NCBI GenBank assembly: GCA_003456175.1
Contig: DMPB01000173.1
Location: forward strand, 18,221 to 28,586
DNA from: Chitinophagaceae bacterium
GTDB lineage: Bacteria > Bacteroidota > Bacteroidia > Chitinophagales > Chitinophagaceae
Direction: 5' to 3'
DNA length: 10,366 nucleotides
In this document: positions 1-6,092 of the stretch, in pieces
Numbering within the stretch: position 1 is the stretch's first letter
Layout of the letters: every line of letters begins with the position of its first letter
Program-made: the position numbers and the translations under genes
Notes under the pieces: model-generated
What the model was told of the DNA's origin: nothing
Database searches by the model: none
What the model saw: the letters and a program-made list of their open reading frames with translations, nothing else

Positions 1-999
1 CTTGCTAACAACCACTTCTGGTTAGGTACAATTGGTATTGTAATTTATGCTGTGCCTTTGTATTGGGCAGGTTTTGCACAAGCAGATATGTGGAAGCAAT
101 TCACTGATGAAGGACAATTAAAATTCCAGTTCTTAGAAACAGTTACCAGTATCATTCCAATGTACATCAGTCGTAGCATTGGTGGTACCTTGTATTTGAT
201 TGGCGCTATTATAATGGTGTACAATTTATACAAAACAGTACAACAAGGTAGTTTTGTTGCTAACGAAGCTGCCGAAGCTGCACCTATTGAAAAAGCACAT
301 GCTGGTGAAAAAGAATACTGGCACCGTTGGATAGAGCGCCGCCCTGCCACTATGTTAATCTTAAGTTTAGTAGTGGTTGCCATTGGCGGATTGCTTGAAA
401 TGGTTCCAACTTTCTTAATCAAGTCTAATGTTCCTACGATTACCAGCGTTAAGCCTTATACACCGCTAGAATTACAGGGTCGAGACATTTACATACGTGA
501 AGGTTGTTATACATGTCACTCACAAATGGTTCGTCCATTCAGAGATGAAGTAGCACGCTATGGCGAATACAGTAAGGCAGGTGAGTTTGTGTACGATCAC
601 CCATTCCAATGGGGCAGCAAGCGTACCGGCCCAGATTTAGCACGCCTTGGTGGTAAATATCCTGATAGTTGGCACTACAACCACATGATGGAACCAAGTA
701 TGATGTCGCCAGGCTCAATTATGCCGCGTTACGGTTGGCTACTTGAAAATACCATAGATACTGCTAGTACGCCTGCCAAAATAAGAGCTATGCAAACTTT
801 AGGTGTACCATACGCAGAAGGTTACGATGCCGTTGCTAACCAAGAATTAATGCAGCAAGCCAACACCATTAAAAACAACCTGAAAGAGGCGAAAATTAAA
901 ACATCTGCCAACACTGAAATCGTTGCATTAATTGCCTATCTACAACGTTTGGGCACCGATATCAAAGCCGAGAAGAAAGAAAATACAGCCATGAAATAA
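1..999 (+). CDS. ccoNO: cbb3-type cytochrome c oxidase, fused CcoN-CcoO subunit (3' part)
   Basis: The reading frame is open from base 1, so this is the C-terminal 332 residues of a longer protein whose start lies left of the window. Window residues 1-77 match the end of CcoN, the catalytic heme-copper subunit (HFWLGTIGIVIY, then a helix at about 53-77). A polar linker (about 78-106) leads directly into CcoO, the membrane-anchored mono-heme cytochrome c subunit, with its anchor helix at about 115-134. The heme site is CYTCH (C169, C172, H173; bases 505-519), and M241 in IMPRYGWL is the likely axial methionine. There is no stop or restart between the two parts, so CcoN and CcoO are one polypeptide here, as is known in Bacteroidota. 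The complex reduces O2 to water in the cytoplasmic membrane with high affinity. An internal GTG at base 52 could be mistaken for the start, but it lies inside conserved CcoN sequence. It is the first gene seen in the operon. Confidence 0.95.
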   Translation, partial: LANNHFWLGTIGIVIYAVPLYWAGFAQADMWKQFTDEGQLKFQFLETVTSIIPMYISRSIGGTLYLIGAIIMVYNLYKTVQQGSFVANEAAEAAPIEKAHAGEKEYWHRWIERRPATMLILSLVVVAIGGLLEMVPTFLIKSNVPTITSVKPYTPLELQGRDIYIREGCYTCHSQMVRPFRDEVARYGEYSKAGEFVYDHPFQWGSKRTGPDLARLGGKYPDSWHYNHMMEPSMMSPGSIMPRYGWLLENTIDTASTPAKIRAMQTLGVPYAEGYDAVANQELMQQANTIKNNLKEAKIKTSANTEIVALIAYLQRLGTDIKAEKKENTAMK

Positions 1000-1017
1000 A
1001 AGCTTAAAAATAATTAT

Positions 1018-1179
1018 ATGAAATTCATACACTACCTCGAAAAAATAAGCAACGTAAGCATTTATGGTCTTAGCTCGTTTTTGATATTCTTCATCTTTTT
1101 CTGCTTGGTAACCATATACACCTTACGGCAAAAGAAACAAGCACTCAGCGAGATCAGTAAAATTCCATTGGTTGACTAA
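1018..1179 (+). CDS. ccoQ: CcoQ/FixQ-like small cbb3 oxidase membrane subunit
   Basis: This 53-residue ORF (ATG 1018, TAA 1177-1179) sits exactly where ccoQ belongs, 18 bp after ccoNO and 18 bp before ccoP. The protein begins MKFIHYLEKISNVSIYG, has one hydrophobic helix at about residues 17-36 (rich in F, I and L), and then a basic, polar tail (LRQKKQALSEI). One helix plus a short charged cytoplasmic tail is the layout of CcoQ, which is thought to stabilise the CcoNO-CcoP association and is not catalytic. CcoQ sequences diverge strongly, so the call rests on position, size and topology more than on residue identity. A FixQ/CcoQ profile search of the 53 residues would settle it. Confidence 0.8.
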   Translation: MKFIHYLEKISNVSIYGLSSFLIFFIFFCLVTIYTLRQKKQALSEISKIPLVD

Positions 1180-1197
1180 TGCCTTAAAACAACGAAC

Positions 1198-2391
1198 ATG
1201 AATACCATACAATTCGAAAATAAAATAAGCAAGTGGCTACCCTTTATCTTGTCACTAATAGGCTTATTGGTTGCAACTTTAGCTTCAGCTCAAAGCAATA
1301 CCGCCAACGCAGCCGTGGCTGAAAAGCAAACACTCATGAGCAATCCAGTAGCGGTAAGTCTCATCATCATTGCAGGTGTGTTGCTCTTAATTATTGCATT
1401 AATGGCTAATGTAATGCTTGGTACTGCTAAGTGGTTTTTAGATAAAGAAAAACAACAAAAAGCTGCTACCATCGTTACCACAATCTTACTGGTATTTGGC
1501 ATGCCTATGAGTGGTATCGCTCAAGATGCTACAGCCGATGCACCCAAGGTTGCTACAACCATTGCAGGATTATCAGAAGCAGTATTTTATCTTATTACGT
1601 CTGTAATAGGGTTAGAATTATTTATCATACTAATGCTTGCGTATTTTATACGTTTGTTCATTGCAAAAGATACTCCTGTTGTTGCACCAGCAACTGAAGA
1701 AGCAGAGGCTCCATCAACCCTGCAAGTATGGTGGGATAAAATGAACAGTTTTAAACCTGTTGAGCAAGAAGCTAATATCGATCTTGGCCATAACTACGAT
1801 GGTATTAGAGAACTCGATAATCGCTTACCACCATGGTGGCTCTATGGTTTCTATGTTACCATTTTAGTTGGTGTTGTTTACCTTTACCGCTACCATGTAT
1901 CGCATACAGCACCATCAAGTAAAGAAGAGTTTGAATTAGCCATGAAACAAGCTGAGGCAGATAAGGCTGCCTACCTTGCTAAAGCTGCTAATAACGTAGA
2001 TGAGAATACAGTAAAATTACTCACCGAAGCTTCTGATTTAGAAAAGGGTAAAACAACATTTACCAGTATGTGTGCGGCATGCCACGGAACAGAAGGTCAA
2101 GGTGGTGTTGGCCCAAACTTAACAGACGATTATTGGCTCAATGGAGGTAGCATCAACGATGTTTTTAAAACCATTAAATACGGCCGCCCAGAGAAAGGCA
2201 TGAAAAGCTGGAAAGACGATTATTCACCCGTTCAAATTGCACAGCTAGCAAGCTATATCAAATCGTTGAAAGGCACCAATCCTGCTAATCCAAAAGAGAA
2301 GCAAGGCGAGCTTTATCAAGAAGGCACAACCAACCCAACAAGTAAAGATTCTACCGCTAAAGAAACTAAATCCATCGCTATGAATCCGTAA
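1198..2391 (+). CDS. ccoP: cbb3-type cytochrome c oxidase subunit CcoP, mono-heme type
   Basis: This 397-residue membrane cytochrome c passes electrons into the cbb3 oxidase. Hydrophobic segments lie at about residues 13-31, 51-74, 90-108, 126-156 and 214-230. The last one follows LDNRLPPWWLYGFY, a CcoP hallmark that precedes the anchor helix. A charged helical linker (about 240-285) leads to one cytochrome c domain with CAACH (C292, C295, H296; bases 2071-2085) and GMKSW, where M335 is the likely sixth heme ligand. Proteobacterial CcoP has two CxxCH sites, but only one is present here. The first segment ends in ASAQ, like a signal peptide, and the third ends similarly in GIAQ, which gives the N-terminus a duplicated look. 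The C-terminus after about 360 is a polar tail rich in T, K, P and N. The ATG at 1198 follows ccoQ by 18 bp without a clear Shine-Dalgarno sequence. Confidence 0.93.
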   Translation: MNTIQFENKISKWLPFILSLIGLLVATLASAQSNTANAAVAEKQTLMSNPVAVSLIIIAGVLLLIIALMANVMLGTAKWFLDKEKQQKAATIVTTILLVFGMPMSGIAQDATADAPKVATTIAGLSEAVFYLITSVIGLELFIILMLAYFIRLFIAKDTPVVAPATEEAEAPSTLQVWWDKMNSFKPVEQEANIDLGHNYDGIRELDNRLPPWWLYGFYVTILVGVVYLYRYHVSHTAPSSKEEFELAMKQAEADKAAYLAKAANNVDENTVKLLTEASDLEKGKTTFTSMCAACHGTEGQGGVGPNLTDDYWLNGGSINDVFKTIKYGRPEKGMKSWKDDYSPVQIAQLASYIKSLKGTNPANPKEKQGELYQEGTTNPTSKDSTAKETKSIAMNP

Positions 2392-2449
2392 GGTCTAATT
2401 ATTTTCTGTGCAAGAACTCCAGCCTTTTAAAAGATAAAAAAGAAACAAC

Positions 2450-3889
2450 ATGATCACCGACATACACGAACCTAAAGCACAGCAATTAAGGGCTGAAACA
2501 ATTACGTCGAATACTGAATCTTTCAGAGATCGTATTGCCACTGTGGGGGAAGATGGCAAGCGTAAATGGGTTTTTGCACAGAAACCTTTCGGTAAATTTT
2601 ATAATATAAGAAGTATCGTTAGCTGGTTCTTTTTTGCACTATTCTTTACATTACCATTTATTAAAATCAACGGACACCCGCTTTTTTTATTCAATATCCC
2701 TAAAGCAAAATTCATCATATTTGGTCAAGTATTTTGGCCACAAGATTTTTTCATCTTCGGCCTTATCATGGTAACATTTATAGTATCCGTTGTACTATTT
2801 ACAGCAGCTTTTGGCCGTTTGTTTTGTGGTTGGGTCTGTCCGCAAACCATATTCATGGAAATGCTTTTCAGAAAAATTGAATATGCGATTGATGGCGATG
2901 CGTCAGCTCAAAAGCTATTAGCAAAAGCACCATGGACAAGCACAAAAATTATCAAACGTGTAAGTAAGCATAGTATCTTCTACATCATGTCTTTTGTTAT
3001 TGCCAACTTTTTTTTGGCATATATCATCGGCATGGATGATTTAATAAAAATCATCACCGAACCCGTAAGTAAGCATACTACAGGCTTACTATCTATCATG
3101 GTATTTAGTGCAATATTCTATGCAGTGTACGCTTTCTTTAGAGAGCAAGCTTGTACCGTAGTATGCCCCTACGGCCGCTTGCAAGGTGTACTACTAGATA
3201 GAAATTCAATGGTAGTAGCTTACGACTATGAACGCGGAGAAACTAGAAAAAAATTCAATAAAAAAGAAGAACGCACAGCAGGAGACTGTATTGATTGTTT
3301 TCAGTGCGTTAAAGTATGCCCTACCGGTATCGACATCAGAAATGGAACTCAGCTAGAGTGCGTAGGTTGTACCGCTTGTATCGATGCTTGTAATCACATG
3401 ATGGATAAAGTTGGTTTTGAACGTGGGCTCATTCGCTATGCAAGCGAAGATGGTATTGCAAAAAAGCAACCACTACGTTACACTCGTCGTATGAAATTGT
3501 ACACAGTATTGCTAGTGTTACTTACATCACTACTCACAACTTTATTGGTTACAAGAAAAGATGTTACAGCAACCATCATGCGTACACCTGGCCTCATGTA
3601 TCAAGAAGTAGGCAGCGATAGCATCTCTAACCTGTACAACATTAAAGTGGTTAATAAAACCATGAAGCAAATACCGCTTACAGTACAACTTGTAGATGCG
3701 AATGGTAAGGTAGATGTGGTGGGAAATAAAATTATAGTACAAAGTGAAGGGCAAGGTGCTGGCAGCTTTTTTGTAACACTACCTAAAGAACGCATCAAGC
3801 AACGCAAAACACAGATCAAACTGGCCATATACCATCAATCTCAACAAATTGATGTTGTTAAAACCAACTTCTTAGGACCTGTTGAATAA
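2450..3889 (+). CDS. ccoG: CcoG/RdxA/FixG polyferredoxin, cbb3 oxidase assembly (cupric reductase)
   Basis: This 479-residue membrane iron-sulfur protein belongs to a family that supports cbb3 maturation. Proteobacterial CcoG has been shown to reduce Cu(II) to Cu(I) for insertion into CcoN. Helices lie at about residues 54-72, 99-119, 174-194, 211-230 and 350-368. Cysteine motifs are FCGWVCPQT (C126, C130), CTVVCPYGRLQG (C235, C239), and two ferredoxin-type clusters: C280/C283/C286 with C290, and C304/C307/C310 with C314. This is the complete family complement for two [4Fe-4S] centres plus the membrane cysteine pairs. Residues from about 386 to the end are a beta-rich FixG C-terminal domain. 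Length and layout are normal for CcoG. It lies 58 bp after ccoP, the largest gap in the operon, and no convincing promoter or terminator was seen there. CcoH follows after 15 bp. Confidence 0.95.
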   Translation: MITDIHEPKAQQLRAETITSNTESFRDRIATVGEDGKRKWVFAQKPFGKFYNIRSIVSWFFFALFFTLPFIKINGHPLFLFNIPKAKFIIFGQVFWPQDFFIFGLIMVTFIVSVVLFTAAFGRLFCGWVCPQTIFMEMLFRKIEYAIDGDASAQKLLAKAPWTSTKIIKRVSKHSIFYIMSFVIANFFLAYIIGMDDLIKIITEPVSKHTTGLLSIMVFSAIFYAVYAFFREQACTVVCPYGRLQGVLLDRNSMVVAYDYERGETRKKFNKKEERTAGDCIDCFQCVKVCPTGIDIRNGTQLECVGCTACIDACNHMMDKVGFERGLIRYASEDGIAKKQPLRYTRRMKLYTVLLVLLTSLLTTLLVTRKDVTATIMRTPGLMYQEVGSDSISNLYNIKVVNKTMKQIPLTVQLVDANGKVDVVGNKIIVQSEGQGAGSFFVTLPKERIKQRKTQIKLAIYHQSQQIDVVKTNFLGPVE

Positions 3890-3904
3890 CCAAAAACAAA
3901 TTGT

Positions 3905-4345
3905 ATGCAACTTAACTGGGGACATAAAATCACATTCGTATTCATCGGCTTTGCCAGCATGATGTTTTACTTGATTTACAAATGCAATCAAACCAACTTC
4001 GAGTTAGTATCGAAAGACTACTATAAAGAAGAGCTTGCATATCAACAAGTAATTGATGGCACTAATAATGCCAATCAATTACAAACCAATACCAACATTA
4101 CAATACAAGGCTCGCAAGTGAGTATTCAATTACCCTACGAAATGCAACAAAAGCATATCAAAGGTAATGTACACTTCTACTGCCCTACCGATGCTCGTAA
4201 AGATCAGAAGTTTAACCTTACGGTAAATGATAACGCAACTTTCCAAGTACCTCATGCAGTTATTCCCGGAAAGTATATTGTAAAAATTAGTTGGCAAGCC
4301 GATGGTAGCAATTACTATCAAGAAAAAGAAATACAAGTACTATGA
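3905..4345 (+). CDS. ccoH: CcoH/FixH-like cbb3 oxidase assembly protein
   Basis: This 146-residue protein has one N-terminal membrane helix (about residues 7-25) followed by an extracytoplasmic domain. The FixH signature is present just after the helix: NFELVSKDYYKEELAYQQ, the family's conserved D-YY-E-Y-Q stretch. The rest (about 60-146) is predominantly beta-like and fits the Ig-like fold of FixH proteins. CcoH associates with the oxidase and is needed for its assembly or stability in proteobacteria. The exact biochemical role is unresolved. The gene lies 15 bp after ccoG. Its TGA stop overlaps the next gene's start in an ATGA (4342-4345), which suggests translational coupling. Confidence 0.9.
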   Translation: MQLNWGHKITFVFIGFASMMFYLIYKCNQTNFELVSKDYYKEELAYQQVIDGTNNANQLQTNTNITIQGSQVSIQLPYEMQQKHIKGNVHFYCPTDARKDQKFNLTVNDNATFQVPHAVIPGKYIVKISWQADGSNYYQEKEIQVL

Positions 4346-5046
4346 TTACACAAGCCATACTCACCGGATTTGCTTTAGGAAGCTTTAGTAGCTTGCACTG
4401 CATCGGCATGTGTGGCCCTATTGCATTATCATTACCTAACATGCATCTTCCCTTGTGGCAACAACGGGTAAGTGCATTATTGTATAACCTTGGTCGTGTT
4501 ATTACCTACAGCCTCATCGGAGCAGTGCTTGGCTTACTTGGTCGGCAGTTTCAAATGGGACAAATACAGCAAATCATATCTATTGTAATGGGTGTATTGG
4601 TATTGAGTTATGCCGTTCATCATTATTTTATTAAAAAGAGTTGGCAACCTCGTTTCTTAGATGCAATACATCAGCAAGTTCAAAAAATAATGATCCATTT
4701 ACTGCAAAGCCCAACCCTTTCATCTTTTCTATTGTTGGGCATGGCGAATGCTTTGTTACCATGTGGTATGGTGTACGTAGCGCTAGCATCGGCACTTAGT
4801 TTTATGGATATAGAAGTTAGCATTGCATTTATGGCCGCTTTTGGCATTGGCACATTACCACTAATGCTACTTGTAAGTATGCTTGGCAATACTTTACGCA
4901 TGCCCATACGAGCCAATTTACGTAAGGCAACTCCATACATGATATCAATCATGGGAATGCTGCTCATTCTCAGAGGTCTCAACTTAAACATACCCTACCT
5001 TAGCCCATCCATTCAACATGCAAGCACAGTAGTGCCTTGTCATTAA
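4342..5046 (+). CDS. DsbD/TauE-SafE-like membrane protein (COG2836 type), probable metal or thiol function in oxidase biogenesis
   Basis: This 234-residue protein has about six membrane helices (roughly residues 3-18, 47-67, 77-95, 126-151, 158-182 and 196-213). The first helix ends in LHCIGMCGPIALSLP (C20, C24), and a later one has LLPCGMVY (C141), followed by FGIGTLPLM. These are the hallmarks of the family usually labelled sulfite exporter TauE/SafE, which is related to the DsbD/CcdA membrane domain. The family is repeatedly found next to cbb3 oxidase genes (recalled, for example, from Pseudomonas), so a role in copper handling or thiol redox chemistry during oxidase assembly is more likely than sulfite export. 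That assignment is inference. The last residues, VVPCH, together with H226 could form a small metal site. It overlaps ccoH by 4 bp, and the rhodanese gene starts 9 bp after its stop. Confidence 0.85.
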   Translation: MITQAILTGFALGSFSSLHCIGMCGPIALSLPNMHLPLWQQRVSALLYNLGRVITYSLIGAVLGLLGRQFQMGQIQQIISIVMGVLVLSYAVHHYFIKKSWQPRFLDAIHQQVQKIMIHLLQSPTLSSFLLLGMANALLPCGMVYVALASALSFMDIEVSIAFMAAFGIGTLPLMLLVSMLGNTLRMPIRANLRKATPYMISIMGMLLILRGLNLNIPYLSPSIQHASTVVPCH

Positions 5047-5055
5047 CGAATAACA

Positions 5056-5763
5056 ATGTTACGCAAGCAATTTCACATATTGCCCCCTCATGATGCAGGC
5101 AGCAACCGTGCAACACCAGCACTGTGCAAGCGAAAGTTTGCCCAATACTTAGAAAAAGGTGTTACGGTGATCGATGGCAGATCTGCCCTCGAATTTGGCA
5201 AAGGCTTTGCCAAAGGTGCCATTAACATTGGTATTGATGGCGATTTCGACACTTGGATTAAAGTGTTGATTCCTATCAATACACCCATTGTATTTATTGC
5301 ACCCGATGGCCGCGAACTTGAAATGGAAGAACGCCTACATACATTAGGTTATCATCAACTGCTTGGTTTTCTGCCCGTTAAAAAACTTTTCCAAACAAGT
5401 TGTACTAACGCCGCTTGTGAGCAAATAACCATTGCGATGGATTTTGTAGACTCTTGCTCTCCGAACGATTTTGAAAATTACGCTACCATACCCGGTATTG
5501 TTATTCTAGATATTCGCGAAAGCAGAGAATTACCTTACGGTAAAATACCCAAAAGCCTTTGGATACCCTTACGGGAAATACCAGGTCGCATCCACATGTT
5601 CGATGAAGAAAAAACATACCTCATTTACTGTCAAAGCGGTTACCGAAGCATGATTGCGGCATCACTGCTCATTAACGAAGGTATTGTTAACGTTATCAAC
5701 GTGGTAGGTGGAGTAGAACTTATTAAGCAAGTGAAACCCGAATTACTCGCCGAGGTATATTAA
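5056..5763 (+). CDS. Tandem rhodanese-domain protein (one degenerate and one active-type domain)
   Basis: This 235-residue soluble protein has no signal peptide. The first rhodanese-like domain (about residues 22-110) has the VIDGRSALEFGKGFAKGAI strand-loop segment. The position of the catalytic cysteine loop reads APDGRE (82-87), so this domain should be inactive. The second domain (about 122-228) has LDIRES and the active-type loop CQSGYRS (192-198) with C192 as the probable persulfide-carrying cysteine, followed by NVVGGVE. The pair closely resembles the C-terminal tandem rhodanese half of metallo-beta-lactamase/rhodanese fusions of the persulfide dioxygenase (CstB-like) type, but no hydrolase domain is present. 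The likely activity is sulfur transfer from persulfide or thiosulfate. The physiological acceptor is unknown. It closes the oxidase operon, 9 bp after the DsbD/TauE-like gene, and its stop lies 2 bp from the stop of the convergent gene. Confidence 0.88.
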   Translation: MLRKQFHILPPHDAGSNRATPALCKRKFAQYLEKGVTVIDGRSALEFGKGFAKGAINIGIDGDFDTWIKVLIPINTPIVFIAPDGRELEMEERLHTLGYHQLLGFLPVKKLFQTSCTNAACEQITIAMDFVDSCSPNDFENYATIPGIVILDIRESRELPYGKIPKSLWIPLREIPGRIHMFDEEKTYLIYCQSGYRSMIAASLLINEGIVNVINVVGGVELIKQVKPELLAEVY

Positions 5764-5765
5764 CT

Positions 5766-6005
5766 TCATTTAGAAGCCAACTTCATGGGCTTATCTTGAT
5801 AACCCCAATGCTCATTTTCTTCTAAAGCTCTTCCTTCATATTTGCCAAATTTCAAAATAGTATAGGCCATCCATATCACTACTAATGGCGAACAAGTAAA
5901 TAAAACACCCACAACACTTAATGGTGCATTGTTATAAATAAGTGTAACGTATACGATTAAATACAATGTACCTAAAGCCGTTACAATTGCAGGATTTTTA
6001 AACAT
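5766..6005 (-). CDS. Small two-helix membrane protein of unknown function
   Basis: This 79-residue protein (ATG at 6005-6003, TGA at 5768-5766) has two hydrophobic helices, at about residues 6-25 and 31-52. A polar tail follows (KFGKYEGRALEENEHWGYQDK), acidic and aromatic in the middle. I do not recognise a named family, though small proteins with a W-Y-T/LKFGKY segment after the second helix are familiar as conserved hypotheticals in Bacteroidota. The frame extends upstream to a TTG at 6089 (107 residues), but that extension is rich in Cys, Phe and Lys and does not look like a natural N-terminus, so the internal ATG is preferred. It is downstream of the response regulator gene on the same strand with an 87-bp gap and may be the last gene of that unit or have its own promoter. 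Confidence 0.65.
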   Translation of the reverse strand: MFKNPAIVTALGTLYLIVYVTLIYNNAPLSVVGVLFTCSPLVVIWMAYTILKFGKYEGRALEENEHWGYQDKPMKLASK

Positions 6006-6043
6006 ACAAAGCAGTTTAGAAGGTCTGTAACAACAAAAAGTCC

Positions 6044-6060
6044 ATTTTGTTTCACAAAAT
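6044..6060. repeat. AT-rich 6-bp inverted repeat upstream of the small membrane protein gene
   Basis: ATTTTG-TTTCA-CAAAAT is a perfect inverted repeat with a 5-base spacer in the 87-bp gap between the response regulator gene and the two-helix protein gene. It lies about 39-55 bp upstream of the latter's ATG. On the minus strand the right arm is followed after 4 bases by a five-T run, so it could be a weak terminator for the regulator gene. It could also be an operator or simply chance in AT-rich sequence. The stem has only one G-C pair, so a terminator role is doubtful. Confidence 0.3.
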
Positions 6061-6092
6061 AGACTTAAAAGATAAACAAAGCTACACAAGCC

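Noticed and set aside
52..54. GTG as the start of a separate CcoO-like gene
   Set aside because: The frame is open to base 1, and the residues before and after the GTG form one continuous CcoN helix region.
3542..3828. Minus-strand ORFs of 70-75 codons inside ccoG
   Set aside because: They overlap the well-conserved FixG C-terminal coding region and have compositions expected of antisense shadows.
4342..5046. Function as a sulfite exporter
   Set aside because: The family name is inherited from distant relatives. The HCIGMCG/LPCGMVY motifs and the oxidase-operon position point to metal or thiol chemistry.
5774..5792. AAGCC/GGCTT hairpin as terminator for the convergent genes
   Set aside because: The stem is only 5 bp with a 9-base loop, lies inside the coding end of the small gene, and lacks a following T-run on either strand.
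6006..6089. N-terminal extension of the two-helix protein to a TTG start (107 residues)
   Set aside because: The extra 28 residues look like translated AT-rich spacer, and the internal ATG gives a compact protein beginning just before the first helix.
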